Assembly: GCF_005146945.1 (NCBI RefSeq)
Contig: NZ_SWMS01000018.1
Location: forward strand, 62,001 to 126,000
Source of the DNA: Prauserella endophytica
Lineage (GTDB): Bacteria; Actinomycetota; Actinomycetes; Mycobacteriales; Pseudonocardiaceae
DNA length: 64,000 nt
Direction: 5' to 3'
Part shown: positions 1-8,462 of the stretch, one piece after another
Layout of the letters: the number at the start of each line of letters is the position of its first letter
Numbering within the stretch: position 1 is the first letter of the stretch
The notes under the pieces: generated by a model
Told to the model about the DNA's origin: nothing
The model's input: only the letters and a program-made list of their open reading frames with translations
The model's database searches: none
Translations under genes and position numbers: made by a program

Positions 1-14
1 CGGGGCGAGGAGGA

Positions 15-1274
15 TCATGAGCGGCGGGGCAGGACGGCGGCGCCGAGCCGGTGGCACAGGTTGAGGGCGAGCTCGACGTCGAGCCGGTTGTCCGTGACGG
101 GCCTGCCGAGCAGCTCCACGGCCTTGCGCACGCGGTACTGCACCGAGTTCTTGTGCATCAGCAGCCGCGCCGCGGCGGCGGTGTAGCTGCTGCCCGTGGC
201 GAGGAAGACCCGCAGCGTCTCCCGCAGTCGTTCGTGCTGGTCGTCGTCAACCGCGAGCCCCCTCAGGGTGTCCTCGACCCACATCCGCGCCGCCGAAAGG
301 TCCGACGCCATCAGCGCGAACGCGCCGACGTCACGGAACGCTAGTACCCGTTCACAGCCCTTGCCCGCGGCCACCGCGAGCGCGTGCACGCGCGCGGCCT
401 GCCGGTGGGTCCGCCGGAACCCGTCGAGGTCGCGGCCAGGGTCGCCCACCGCGAGACGCACGTCGGCGTCACCCGCGATCGCCCGCTCCAGCGCCTCCGC
501 GGTGGGCACCTCCGGCTCCCTGACCGGCAGCCACACCCACGCGCACAGCTCGTCGTTGGGCACGAACAGCGGCCGCGCGTCGCGCGCGAGCTGCTCGGCG
601 AACCGGCCTGCCAGCGCCTCCAGCCCGCCCAGCGGGTCGATCGGGTGCGCGTTGTCGGGGTACCAGACCACGAGGCCGACGTGGTTGCCGCGCAGCCGGT
701 AGCCGAGCGCGGCCTCGCTGGCGCCGATGTCAAGGCCGTCCTCGTCCAGCAGGGCGCGCACCCGTGCCGCCCGCACCGCGCTGCGGTTGAGCAGCCAGTT
801 GTCGCGCTCCTCCTCGTAGGCGGTGACGACCTGCTGGGTGACGCGGTCAATGAACGTGAACGCGCCGGACAGCGCGTCGCGCATGGCGACGCCGAGCACG
901 TCCACCTCGCGGATCTGCCGGATGCCCTCGTCGATCGCCTGCTCCAGCACCTCCATCTGCCCGAGGTAGTAGGCGCGGATCAGGTCCACCACCGGGGTGC
1001 CGCGCTGCGCGAGGCGGCGAGCGTACTCGAGCGCGGCGGCGGGTGCCTCGACGCGGGCCGGGTCGATGCCGTGCATGAAGATGCGCACCGCGGTGTCGAT
1101 GTTCTGGTAGACGCTCGCGGAGAGCAGGCTCACCATGCCCTCGTCGTCGTGCACGAGGTGCGGCAGCTCCCGTTCGTAGAGGCTCACCAGCTCGGCCGTG
1201 ACCTCCGCGGCACGCTCGTTGAGCGCCGCGGCGATCCGCGAGAGCCTCTCCGAGTGGCCGGCCGCGTCCTCCAC
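15..1274 (-). CDS. PucR-family transcriptional regulator
   Basis: This is a 419-residue DNA-binding regulator of the PucR/CdaR type. The first ~340 residues show no enzyme motif and correspond to the variable sensory region of the family. The last ~60 residues hold the PucR C-terminal helix-turn-helix, visible around SSYTAAAARLLMHKNSVQYR and the following VRKAVELLGRP, where the family normally reads 'A..L..H.NT..YR'. The start used is a GTG at 1274; no good ribosome binding site precedes it, so a leaderless message or a slightly later start is possible. It is divergent from the DUF402 gene with 57 bp between them. The regulated genes and the ligand cannot be told from the sequence. The family assignment is secure from the C-terminus. 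Confidence 0.88.
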   Translation of the reverse strand: MEDAAGHSERLSRIAAALNERAAEVTAELVSLYERELPHLVHDDEGMVSLLSASVYQNIDTAVRIFMHGIDPARVEAPAAALEYARRLAQRGTPVVDLIRAYYLGQMEVLEQAIDEGIRQIREVDVLGVAMRDALSGAFTFIDRVTQQVVTAYEEERDNWLLNRSAVRAARVRALLDEDGLDIGASEAALGYRLRGNHVGLVVWYPDNAHPIDPLGGLEALAGRFAEQLARDARPLFVPNDELCAWVWLPVREPEVPTAEALERAIAGDADVRLAVGDPGRDLDGFRRTHRQAARVHALAVAAGKGCERVLAFRDVGAFALMASDLSAARMWVEDTLRGLAVDDDQHERLRETLRVFLATGSSYTAAAARLLMHKNSVQYRVRKAVELLGRPVTDNRLDVELALNLCHRLGAAVLPRRS

Positions 1275-1331
1275 GTGATCACTCTAGGGTGTTCGCTCGC
1301 CCTGTGGGAGCGAACCCCGCAAGATGGCAGC

Positions 1332-1850
1332 ATGCATCCGCCGAAGCGTGAGAGGTTCGACGTCGCCGCACGCACCAACACCGATCCGAAGGGGATCGTC
1401 CGGGAGGTGGAGGAGTACCGCCGGACGCCGTTCGGCCTCTACCTGGCCCGCCCCACGCCCGGCCGCGAGCAGTTCCACTACCTCGAGTCGTGGCTGCTGC
1501 CCGCGCTCGGCTTGCGCGTGACCGACTTCTGGTTCAGTCCGGGGCACGAACGCGACCAGGACTTCTACCTCGACGTGGTGAGCATCGAGACCGAGGGCGA
1601 CACGTGGCTGGTCACCGACCTCTACCTCGACCTGGTGCTGCGCAACGGCAAGGGGGTCGAGGTGCTCGACACCGACGAGCTGCTCGCGGCGGTCGCGGGC
1701 GGCATCGTGCCGCGGGGGCAGGCGTGCCGCGCGCTGGAAACCACCTACGCGACCGTCGACGCGCTCGCCAGCCACGGCTACGACCTCGCGCGCTGGTTGT
1801 CCACTGTGGACATCTCGCTGACCTGGCGGCGGCATCCACCGAACGGTTGA
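1332..1850 (+). CDS. DUF402 domain protein (nucleotide phosphatase-like)
   Basis: A 172-residue cytosolic protein of the DUF402 family. Characterised DUF402 members hydrolyse nucleoside di- and triphosphates with metal ions held by clustered Asp/Glu. The acidic strand pair typical of the fold is visible as DFYLDVV (~residues 76-82) and TDLYLDLVL (~residues 96-104), and the N-terminus begins with the usual Pro/Lys/Arg-rich strand (MHPPKRERFD). I chose the ATG at 1332 because the open frame upstream overlaps the divergent PucR gene. The neighbours (PucR regulator, exporter operon) give no functional link. Phosphatase activity is inferred from the family only. Confidence 0.72.
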   Translation: MHPPKRERFDVAARTNTDPKGIVREVEEYRRTPFGLYLARPTPGREQFHYLESWLLPALGLRVTDFWFSPGHERDQDFYLDVVSIETEGDTWLVTDLYLDLVLRNGKGVEVLDTDELLAAVAGGIVPRGQACRALETTYATVDALASHGYDLARWLSTVDISLTWRRHPPNG

Positions 1851-1931
1851 TGCCGGCTGCGCCTGTGGGTGGACCGGGGTATGGCCGCCGGGACGATCCG
1901 GACAGCGCCCTTACCAAGCGATGCTTGGCCC

Positions 1932-2837
1932 ATGCCCATCATCGACGTGCAGAACCTGCACAAGCGCTACGGCGACAAGGTCGCCGTCGAGGACGTCTCG
2001 TTCACGGTCGAGCGCGGGGAGATCTTCGGGATCCTGGGGCCGAACGGAGCCGGTAAGACCACGACCGTCGAATGCATCGAGGGCCTGCGCAAGCCCGACG
2101 GAGGCACCGTCTCCGTGCTGGGGCTCGACCCGCGGCGCGACACCGCCGAGCTGCGCCAGCGGCTCGGCGTCCAGCTGCAGGAGAGCGAGCTGCCGGAGCG
2201 GATGAAGGTGCGGGAGGCGCTCGACCTCTACGCCTCCTTCTACCGCAACCCCGCGAACCCGGACGAGCTGCTGGACATCCTCGGCCTGACCGCCAAGCGC
2301 GACTCCGCGTACAAGAAGCTCTCCGGCGGCCAGAAGCAGCGGCTCTCGATCGCCCTTTCGCTCATCGGCAACCCCGAGGTCGCCGTGCTCGACGAGCTCA
2401 CGACGGGGCTCGACCCGCAGGCACGGCGCGAGGTGTGGGACCTGATCGAGCACGTGCGCGCGGGCGGCGTGACGATCGTGCTCGTCACCCACTTCATGGA
2501 GGAGGCCGAGCGCCTCTGCGACCGGCTCGCTCTCATCGACTCGGGCAAGGTCGCCGCGATCGACACCCCGGCAGGGCTCGTCGCGGGCGTCAACGACGAG
2601 CAGCGGATCCGGTTCCGGCCTTCGCGGCCGATCGAGGACTCGGTGTTCGCCGAGCTGCCCGAGGTCCGCAGCGTCGAGCGCCGCGGAGCGCAGCTCGTGA
2701 TCACCGGCACCGGCAACGTGCTGCACGCGGTCACGTCCGTGCTGGCGCGCAGGCAGATCATCGCCGGTGAGCTGCGGGTGGACCAGGCCAATCTCGACGA
2801 CGCGTTCGTCGCGCTCACCGGCCGGAAACTGGACTGA
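1932..2837 (+). CDS. ABC-2 type exporter ATP-binding protein
   Basis: A 301-residue nucleotide-binding subunit of a DrrA/CcmA-like ABC-2 exporter, working on the cytoplasmic face of the membrane. It has Walker [10 protein letters not shown] (~residues 38-46), the signature LSGGQKQR, and Walker B VAVLDELTTGLD, where the usual 'DEP' is DEL. The switch His is in LVTHF. A C-terminal ~80-residue extension is typical of the DrrA class. The ATG at 1932 gives the classic N-terminus MPIIDVQNLHKRYG. The permease follows after 13 nt, then a sensor kinase and response regulator, so the four genes look like one operon. The substrate is unknown; such exporters often move drugs, lipids or peptides. Confidence 0.9.
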   Translation: MPIIDVQNLHKRYGDKVAVEDVSFTVERGEIFGILGPNGAGKTTTVECIEGLRKPDGGTVSVLGLDPRRDTAELRQRLGVQLQESELPERMKVREALDLYASFYRNPANPDELLDILGLTAKRDSAYKKLSGGQKQRLSIALSLIGNPEVAVLDELTTGLDPQARREVWDLIEHVRAGGVTIVLVTHFMEEAERLCDRLALIDSGKVAAIDTPAGLVAGVNDEQRIRFRPSRPIEDSVFAELPEVRSVERRGAQLVITGTGNVLHAVTSVLARRQIIAGELRVDQANLDDAFVALTGRKLD

Positions 2838-2850
2838 GGGGAAGAAGGAC

Positions 2851-3594
2851 ATGTCCGCACTGGGCAAGATGACCGCCAGCGAGACCAGACTGTTCCTGCG
2901 CGATCCCGGGGCCCCGATCACCGTGGTCGGGATCCCCGTGGCGCTGCTGCTCGTCTTCAGCCTCATCCCCGGCGCCAGCGAGCCGAACGCCGAGTTCGGC
3001 GGCAACTCCGTGATGGCCAACCTGATCGCCCCGCTGGCCGTCGCGATCCTGCTGGGGATGCTCGCACTGACGATCTTCCCGGCCTTCATGGCGACCTACC
3101 GGGAGAAGGGCGTCCTGCGCAGGCTCTCGGCCAGCCCCGTCTCACCGAGCACGCTGCTGATGGCCCAGCTGATCGTCAACCTCGTCGCCGCGCTCGTGGT
3201 GGTGCTGCTGGTCGTGGTGATCGGCACCGCCGTCATCGGCATGGAGGCACCGGCCAACCCGCTGGGCCTGACGGTCTCGATCGTGCTCGGCACAGCGGCG
3301 CTGTTCGCGATGGGCCTGCTGATCGCCGCCGTGGCGCCGACCGGCCGCGCGGCCGGCGCGATCGGCTCGGCGGCGTTCTTCCCGATGCTCGCGCTGGGCG
3401 GCGTGTGGGTGCCCAAGGAGCACCTGCCGTCGTTCTTCCAGGGTGTGGCGGACGTGTTGCCGATGGGCGCCACGTACAACGCGTTGCGGGAGACGTGGGC
3501 AGGCGGCGACCCGCAGCTGCTGCAGCTCGGCTCCCTGGTGGTGTTCACCGTGGTGTGCCTCGTGCTCGCGGCGCGGTTGTTCCGCTGGCAGTGA
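2851..3594 (+). CDS. ABC-2 type exporter permease
   Basis: A 247-residue membrane protein with about six hydrophobic segments, fitting an ABC-2 permease of the DrrB/YhaP type. Visible features are a first segment around TVVGIPVALLLVFSLIPG, a central block of membrane helices after YREKGVLRRLSASPVSPSTL (the family's cytosolic coupling loop, 'T.YREKG.L.RL.A.P'), and a last segment VVFTVVCLVLAARLFRWQ. It starts 13 nt after the ATP-binding gene and is followed 12 nt later by the histidine kinase. It would form the transmembrane channel with the preceding ATPase. The substrate is not predictable. Confidence 0.9.
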   Translation: MSALGKMTASETRLFLRDPGAPITVVGIPVALLLVFSLIPGASEPNAEFGGNSVMANLIAPLAVAILLGMLALTIFPAFMATYREKGVLRRLSASPVSPSTLLMAQLIVNLVAALVVVLLVVVIGTAVIGMEAPANPLGLTVSIVLGTAALFAMGLLIAAVAPTGRAAGAIGSAAFFPMLALGGVWVPKEHLPSFFQGVADVLPMGATYNALRETWAGGDPQLLQLGSLVVFTVVCLVLAARLFRWQ

Positions 3595-3606
3595 CGGGGG
3601 ACGGCC

Positions 3607-4932
3607 ATGAGCGGCTCGTGGCTCCTGAAGAGCGTCACCGGCGATAATCAGCCGGTGCACGACTGCGACGAGCCGCGATCGGCCTTCCTGACGACCGCCA
3701 CGGACTCGCCGTGGCGGCCGTGGGTGCACCGGCTCGAACGCGTCATGCCCCTCGTCCTCCTCGGTCTGGCGACCTTCTTGAGCCTCCTGCAGGACCAGCC
3801 GTGGGAGCGGCGGTGGGGCACCCTCGCGCTGGTGGGCGTGGCGCTGTGCTGGGTACTCGCGACCGACACGTTCCTGCCCCGGCGCTGGCGCGAGTCGACC
3901 CCGGTGCTCGTGGTCGCCTTCGCGGGGCTGCTCACGATCGCGAGCGTGCTGATGGCCAGGGACCTGCTGTTCCTGATCTTCCTCATCACGTGCTTCTTCC
4001 GTGCGATCGTGCTGGGCCCGATGCCGCTGGTGCTGCTCGGGCTGACGGCGACGTCAGCGCTGATCAACAGCCTCGGCTCGGGCGGACCGCTGCAGGCGCT
4101 GCGCGAGTGGCCCGTCCCGTACCTGGCGATCGTGCTCATCCAGACGCTCGCCATCGGCGGCGGACTGGAGGTGTCGCGTCAGCTGGTGCGGCAGAACGAG
4201 CAGCGGCGCAAGGCCGTGGCCGCGCTGGAGGCGGCGCTGGAGGAGAACGCGGGACTGCACCGCCAGCTCCTCGCGCAGGCGAGGGAGGCGGGGGTGCTCG
4301 ACGAACGCCAGCGCCTCAGCCAGGAGATCCACGACACCCTCGCGCAGGGCTTCACCGGGATCATCACGCAGCTGCAGGCCGCCGAGGAGGCCCACGGCGA
4401 TCCGGCGGAGCGGCAGCGGCACCTCGACGCCGCGTCGGCTCTGGCCCGCGAGAACCTGCAGGAGGCACGGCGTGCGGTGCACGCGCTGGGCCCGGAAGCG
4501 CTCGACGGGGGCGCCGGGCTGCCCGAGGCGCTCGCCGGCGTGGTGCGCCGGTGGTCGCAACGCTTTGGCGTGCCCGCGGAGTTCACCACCACCGGCACCC
4601 CCGGCCCGATGCACCCGGAGATCGAGGCGACGCTGCTGCGGATCACGCAGGAGGCCCTCGGCAACGTCGCGGAGCACGCGAAGGCCGGCCGGGTCGGGCT
4701 CACCCTGTCCTACATGGAGGATCAGTTGACACTCGACGTGCGCGACGACGGGGTCGGTTTCGACCAGGACCGCCTGCGCCGCAACGGCAACGGGTACCGG
4801 GGCTTCGGGCTCAGCGGCATGCGCCAGCGAGTGCAGCGGCTCGCCGGATCGCTCGTGGTCGAGTCCGAGCCGGGCGGCGGCACCGCCATCTCGGCCACCG
4901 TGCCCGCCATCCCCTTCCAGGAGTCCCGATGA
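3607..4932 (+). CDS. NarL-type sensor histidine kinase, membrane-bound
   Basis: A 441-residue sensor kinase. The N-terminal ~190 residues contain five or six membrane segments and no large extracytoplasmic domain, so sensing is probably within the membrane. A coiled stretch leads to the HisKA_3 box DERQRLSQEIHDTLAQGF, with phospho-acceptor His242. The C-terminal HATPase region has RITQEALGNVAEHAKAG (N box), DVRDDGVGFD (G1 box) and GFGLSGMRQRV (G2 box). It overlaps the response-regulator start by 4 nt (ATGA), so the pair is translationally coupled. Lying directly after the exporter genes, it probably controls export in response to its substrate or to envelope stress. GTG codons near 3655 are alternative starts. 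Confidence 0.9.
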   Translation: MSGSWLLKSVTGDNQPVHDCDEPRSAFLTTATDSPWRPWVHRLERVMPLVLLGLATFLSLLQDQPWERRWGTLALVGVALCWVLATDTFLPRRWRESTPVLVVAFAGLLTIASVLMARDLLFLIFLITCFFRAIVLGPMPLVLLGLTATSALINSLGSGGPLQALREWPVPYLAIVLIQTLAIGGGLEVSRQLVRQNEQRRKAVAALEAALEENAGLHRQLLAQAREAGVLDERQRLSQEIHDTLAQGFTGIITQLQAAEEAHGDPAERQRHLDAASALARENLQEARRAVHALGPEALDGGAGLPEALAGVVRRWSQRFGVPAEFTTTGTPGPMHPEIEATLLRITQEALGNVAEHAKAGRVGLTLSYMEDQLTLDVRDDGVGFDQDRLRRNGNGYRGFGLSGMRQRVQRLAGSLVVESEPGGGTAISATVPAIPFQESR

Positions 4933-5555
4933 CCGCGTTGATCAGCCTGCTCATCGTCGACGACCATCCGATCGTGCGCGACGGCCTGCACGGCATGTTC
5001 ACGCGGGAGGCCGGCTTCGAGGTGCTCGGCGAGGCGGGTGACGGCGACCAGGCCGTCACGCTGGCCGAGCGGCTGCGCCCCGACGTGGTGCTCATGGACC
5101 TGCGCATGCCGGGCACGGGCGGGGTCGCGGCCATCGCCGAGCTCGCCAGGCGCGGCAACCCGGCGCGAGTGCTTGTGCTGACCACCTACGACACCGACTC
5201 CGACGTCGTGCCCGCGATCGAGGCCGGCGCGACCGGCTACCTGCTGAAGGACTCGCCACGCGACGAGCTGTTCCGCGCGGTGCGGGCGGCCGCCCGTGGC
5301 GAGTCGGTGCTCTCCCCCGCCGTCGCGAGCCGCCTGCTGGGGCGAGTGCGCGCCCCCGCCGAGGAGCCGCTGAGCCAGCGCGAGATCGAGGTGCTGGAGC
5401 TGGTCGCGCGCGGATGCACGAACAAGGAGGCGGCGAAGCGGCTGTTCATCAGCGAGGCGACCGTGAAGACACACCTGCTGCACCTGTACGCGAAGCTCGG
5501 CGTGAAGGACAGGGCGGCGGCCGTGGCCGTCGGCTACCAGCGCGGTCTGCTCTGA
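4929..5555 (+). CDS. NarL/LuxR-type response regulator
   Basis: A 208-residue response regulator. The receiver domain spans ~residues 5-120, with an acidic pair in LLIVDDHPIVRDG and the phospho-acceptor Asp57 in VVLMDLRMPG. Lys in LLKDSP is the conserved receiver lysine. The C-terminal LuxR-type HTH is seen as LSQREIEVLELVARGCTNKE and SEATVKTHLLHLYAKLGV. Its ATG lies inside the kinase stop codon (ATGA). It is the cognate partner of the preceding kinase and most likely activates the exporter operon, though no binding repeat was recognised upstream. Confidence 0.93.
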   Translation: MTALISLLIVDDHPIVRDGLHGMFTREAGFEVLGEAGDGDQAVTLAERLRPDVVLMDLRMPGTGGVAAIAELARRGNPARVLVLTTYDTDSDVVPAIEAGATGYLLKDSPRDELFRAVRAAARGESVLSPAVASRLLGRVRAPAEEPLSQREIEVLELVARGCTNKEAAKRLFISEATVKTHLLHLYAKLGVKDRAAAVAVGYQRGLL

Positions 5556-5560
5556 CCGGG

Positions 5561-6091
5561 CTACGCCTCGGGGACGCTGATCAAGGAGAGCATGACGCGG
5601 TCCTTTCCCGGGGCGTGCTCGAAGTACGGCTCGAGCACCTCGAGGAGCCGTTCGCCGATCGCGGCGGCGTCGTCCTGGTCGACGTAGATCGCGACCTGCC
5701 GGTAGTTCAGCTGGTCGTTGCGGGTGTAGAGCTCGCCACGTTGGACGAGCCGGTCGAAGCTGCCCGCCACCTGAGCCAGCATCGTGAGCATGGCCTCCCG
5801 GTGCTGCTCGACGGTCATGGCCTGCGCCTCGTCCTCCCCCACACCGGGAGTGGTCTGGTGGAAGGTCACGGTCCGTTCGGTCGCGCCCCGCACGCGCCGT
5901 TCCCGGACCACCGTCAGGTATCCGGCGTCGATGAGCGCGGCCACGTGCCGGTAGAGGGTCGTGGACGGAACCTCGGGAAGCTCGCGCTTCAGGTCGGTCG
6001 TGGTCACTTCCCGTCCCATGACGTGCTGGACGATGCGCCAGCGGACGGGGTGGAGCAGGAGGTCGGCCGTCGGAGTGCCGGAGTTGCCCAC
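5561..6091 (-). CDS. ArsR-like winged-helix transcriptional regulator
   Basis: A 176-residue regulator with an N-terminal winged helix-turn-helix. The segment LLLHPVRWRIVQHVMGREVT followed by STTLYRHVAALIDAGYL is the classic ArsR/HTH_20 pattern of 'domain returning to basal state' regulators. The C-terminal ~90 residues are predicted helical then beta (YRQVAIYVDQDDAAAIGERL) and may bind a ligand or dimerise. I set the start at the GTG at 6091, just before the conserved HTH; the open frame extends upstream but would run through the operator and an unrelated gene. It is divergent from the 118-aa gene at 6191 with an imperfect palindrome between, so it probably represses that gene and itself. 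It is convergent with the response regulator, 5 bp away. Confidence 0.78.
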   Translation of the reverse strand: MGNSGTPTADLLLHPVRWRIVQHVMGREVTTTDLKRELPEVPSTTLYRHVAALIDAGYLTVVRERRVRGATERTVTFHQTTPGVGEDEAQAMTVEQHREAMLTMLAQVAGSFDRLVQRGELYTRNDQLNYRQVAIYVDQDDAAAIGERLLEVLEPYFEHAPGKDRVMLSLISVPEA

Positions 6092-6112
6092 AGTGTCACC
6101 GGTCCCAATGGT

Positions 6113-6152
6113 AGTATTGTTCCCACAGGTGGAAATATTACTGTTGTTCCCA
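6113..6152. promoter_or_regulatory. Imperfect operator-like palindrome in a divergent promoter
   Basis: Two 14-nt arms, AGTATTGTTCCCAC (6113-6126) and GTGGAAATATTACT (6129-6142), are complementary at 11 of 14 positions around a 2-nt centre. The motif TTGTTCCCA is then repeated directly at 6117-6125 and 6144-6152. This is the most AT-rich patch nearby and lies between the HTH regulator (start 6091) and the gene at 6191. It is a likely binding site of that regulator; binding itself is inferred. Confidence 0.5.
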
Positions 6153-6190
6153 TCCGGAGCGTACGCGTCAGCCGAAACGGAGGCCTCGCC

Positions 6191-6547
6191 ATGGCCACGA
6201 CAGCAATCAGGGACAGCCGCCTCGTCATCCGGTTCTCGTGGTGGGAACGGCTCCTGGTGCGGCGAGCCACGTACGAGACGCCGCTGGCCGCTGTGACGGA
6301 GATCGAGGTCCGCGACCGCTGGTCGCCGGTGATCGGAGCGCGCGCGGGCCTGATCGTCACCGGGCTGCTCAAGGTCGGCACCTGGAGGTCCCCTGGCGCC
6401 GTGCGGCTCGTGTGCATGAAGCGGGGCCTGCCGACCCTGCGGGTCGTGCTCGACAGAGGACGATCCGGTGGCGGTTTCGACGAGTTGCTCATCGGCTCCA
6501 GTCACGCCCGTGAGACGCAGGCCGAGTTCCGGGCCACCCGTACCTAG
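6191..6547 (+). CDS. Small hypothetical protein, possibly PH-like fold
   Basis: A 118-residue protein starting at ATG 6191. It has no signal peptide and no membrane helix. The pattern of short beta strands (RLVIRFSWWERLLVRR, LAAVTEIEVRDRW, GAVRLVCMKRGLPTLRVVLD) resembles actinobacterial proteins with a bacterial pleckstrin-homology-like fold, but no diagnostic motif is present and I do not assign a function. It is divergent from the ArsR-like regulator and probably controlled by it. Confidence 0.6.
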   Translation: MATTAIRDSRLVIRFSWWERLLVRRATYETPLAAVTEIEVRDRWSPVIGARAGLIVTGLLKVGTWRSPGAVRLVCMKRGLPTLRVVLDRGRSGGGFDELLIGSSHARETQAEFRATRT

Positions 6548-6591
6548 GGGCGTGCTGAACAGCCCCGCCCGTAGCGAGCGGCGATCCAGAA

Positions 6592-6617
6592 GGCGGTGTC
6601 CCTGCGGGACACCCGCC
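6592..6617. terminator. GC-rich hairpin between convergent genes
   Basis: The stem pairs GGCGGTGTCCC (6592-6602) with GGGACACCCGCC (6606-6617) through a 3-nt loop, with one bulged base. It lies in the 188-bp gap between the 118-aa gene and the end of coaE, so it could end transcription from either side. There is no clear U-tract. Confidence 0.5.
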
Positions 6618-6735
6618 ACCCGAGCCCCGCAAGGCGGAGGGAAGCCCTCGCACCGGGTCGTACTCGGGCTTTCTGGCAACGCGGCGAGGGCCGTCTGGGC
6701 GTCGCGCAGTAGGGCAGCGGTTGCTCGGCGCACGC

Positions 6736-7941
6736 CTAGGGGCCGTCGGCGCTCCACCCGGTGCGCGCGGCCCACTCCTCGGCCCGCTTGAACCCGGCGT
6801 CCACCCACGCCTGCTTCTCCAGTGCGTAGCCCTCGGTGGTGCCGTCCTCGGAGTGCGCCCGCGCGAGCCTGCGCTTCTCCTCCGTGTAGGCGGCGACCTC
6901 GTCGGGGTTGGCCCGCAGCCAGTCGCGGAAGAGCAGCGCGAGCCGCCACGCCGGTCCCCGCACCGAGCGCACGTGCAGGTTGACCATGCGTGCCGGATCG
7001 GCGTTGTGGTGGAACCGCTTGTGCCACAGGTGTTCCGGCGCAGCCCCGCCGTCCTGCGGGAAGTCGAACCAGGCACCTTCCGCACGGACGAAACCGGCCT
7101 CGGACAGCGCGTCACTGATCGCGTCGGCATCGTCCAGTGTGGACACCGTCAGCTGCAGGTCGAGCACGTCCTTGGCCATGAGCCCCGGCACGGCCGTCGA
7201 CCCGATGTGGTCGGCCCGCACCAGCCTTTCCCCCGCGACGAGCCGGATGCGCGCGAGCGCCCGCTCGGCCTGCGCCGGCCACGTCTCGTCGTGTTCCACC
7301 AGCCGCGGCGAGCGCGGCGGGCGCGGCTTGCGCAGCCGCACGTTGGCCTCGAAGGGAACGAGGCGGTCGGCCCACAGCGCGTCGACCTGCGCCAGCACGA
7401 TGTCGCGGGTACCGCTGTTGTCGAGCCACACGTCGGCGGCCGCAAGCCGCTGCTCCCGGCTCGCCTGCGCGGCGATGCGCGCGCGGGCGTCCTCCTCGGC
7501 CATGCCCCGCGACTCGACGAGCCGCCGGATCCGCACGTCCTCCTCGGCGTCGACCACGAGCACGAGGTGGTAGTTCGGCGCCATGCCGCCCTCCACGAGG
7601 AGGGGGACGTCGTGGACCACGATCGCGTCCGGCGCGACCTGCGCCATCAGTTCCACCGTGCGGTCGCGGATGCGCGGGTGGACGATCGCGTTGAGCCGCA
7701 GCCGCGACTCCTCGCCGGTGAATGCCTTCGCGGCGAGCGCGGCACGGTCGAGAGCCCCGTCGGGTCCCAGGATCTCCTCGCCGAAAGCGGCGACGAGCTC
7801 CGCGAGGCCCTCGGTTCCCGGCTCGACGACCTCCCTCGCGATGCGGTCGGCATCGATCAGCACCGCCCCGTGCTCGGCGAGCCGCGCCGCCACGGTCGAC
7901 TTGCCCGCCCCGATTCCCCCGGTGAGACCCACTCGCAGCAT
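6736..7941 (-). CDS. coaE: Dephospho-CoA kinase fused to a GrpB/UPF0157 domain
   Basis: A 401-residue two-domain enzyme catalysing the last step of coenzyme A synthesis, ATP-dependent phosphorylation of dephospho-CoA. Residues ~1-200 are the P-loop kinase: MLRVGLTGGIGAGKS opens the protein, and DADRIAREVVEPG and HDVPLLVEGG are the expected substrate and lid motifs. Residues ~220-401 are a GrpB-like (UPF0157) nucleotidyltransferase-fold domain with DHIGSTAVPGL and KDVLDLQL. This fusion is the standard mycobacterial and actinobacterial form of CoaE, so it is not an assembly artefact. The ATG at 7941 is preferred over an in-frame TTG four codons upstream. rpsA and polA follow downstream on the same strand, as in other actinobacteria. 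Confidence 0.95.
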   Translation of the reverse strand: MLRVGLTGGIGAGKSTVAARLAEHGAVLIDADRIAREVVEPGTEGLAELVAAFGEEILGPDGALDRAALAAKAFTGEESRLRLNAIVHPRIRDRTVELMAQVAPDAIVVHDVPLLVEGGMAPNYHLVLVVDAEEDVRIRRLVESRGMAEEDARARIAAQASREQRLAAADVWLDNSGTRDIVLAQVDALWADRLVPFEANVRLRKPRPPRSPRLVEHDETWPAQAERALARIRLVAGERLVRADHIGSTAVPGLMAKDVLDLQLTVSTLDDADAISDALSEAGFVRAEGAWFDFPQDGGAAPEHLWHKRFHHNADPARMVNLHVRSVRGPAWRLALLFRDWLRANPDEVAAYTEEKRRLARAHSEDGTTEGYALEKQAWVDAGFKRAEEWAARTGWSADGP

Positions 7942-8097
7942 GCCTGCATTCAATCAGGCCGCGCGCGCATGCTGACTCTCAGCCAGCAACCCGATCGTGA
8001 CGCAATTAGTTAGGGTGACACGCCGCGTGCTTACGACGATTCCGCTCATCGGTTGCGTACGGTGCCGGGCATAGGCGGTCGCCCACCCGGAGGAACG

Positions 8098-8310
8098 ATG
8101 CCAGCCAGCAAGTACGTGGGGAGACACCGGCTCGGTACGCCCGGGCTGGTGCACTGCGTCATGCATCGTCCCGTGGCGGTCGCGCTCGACGAGTACCGCA
8201 GGAGCTGGCTGACGGCGCTGCTGGTTCCCGCCAAGCACAGCCTCGCCGGCCTGCGCCGTCGCGCCCGCGCCGCCGCCCACGAGCGCGCCTGGGCCCCGGC
8301 GACCACGTAA
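8098..8310 (+). CDS. Small conserved-type hypothetical protein
   Basis: A 70-residue basic protein starting at ATG 8098 with an excellent ribosome binding site (GGAGGAAC, 8089-8096). It is followed 12 nt downstream by a strong rho-independent terminator, which supports a real one-gene transcript. The sequence (MPASKYVGRHRLG start, HRPVAVALDEYRRSW middle, Arg/Ala-rich tail) has no recognised motif, signal peptide or membrane helix. Function unknown. Confidence 0.65.
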   Translation: MPASKYVGRHRLGTPGLVHCVMHRPVAVALDEYRRSWLTALLVPAKHSLAGLRRRARAAAHERAWAPATT

Positions 8311-8322
8311 GGACCAACCCCT

Positions 8323-8363
8323 CAGCGGCCCGTATCCCGACAGGGATGCGGGCCGCTGCTTTT
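8323..8363 (+). terminator. Rho-independent terminator of the 70-aa gene
   Basis: The stem CAGCGGCCCGTATCCC (8323-8338) pairs with GGGATGCGGGCCGCTG (8343-8358) over a GACA tetraloop with a single G-T wobble, followed by CTTTTG. This is a textbook intrinsic terminator for the upstream 70-aa gene. Confidence 0.88.
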
Positions 8364-8378
8364 GTCAGCCCCGGCGGA

Positions 8379-8435
8379 CTGCAGTGAAGGCCACCTTGCC
8401 TGCGTTCAACGCAGGCAAGGTGGCCTTCACTGCAG
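8379..8435. repeat. Perfect 28-bp palindrome, repeat family copy 1
   Basis: Left arm 8379-8406 and right arm 8408-8435 are perfect reverse complements of 28 nt around a single C. The arms begin CTGCAGTGAAGGCCACC and the centre is TGCGTTCAACGCA. The same AAGGCCACC/GGTGGCCTT core recurs at 24502-24621 and 47812-47866. It lies between two genuine terminators in a convergent gap, so it is not needed for terminating either neighbour. Confidence 0.92.
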
Positions 8436-8462
8436 ATGGGCTACGTCAGAGTGGGGGCACGG

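Noticed and set aside
6092-7027. Upstream extension of the ArsR-like regulator across the operator into coaE
   Set aside because: It would cover the divergent gene at 6191 and the coaE end, and has no protein-like character; the HTH begins right after GTG 6091.
6736-7941. The CoaE-GrpB fusion as a novel arrangement
   Set aside because: This fusion is already typical of mycobacterial and other actinobacterial CoaE proteins.
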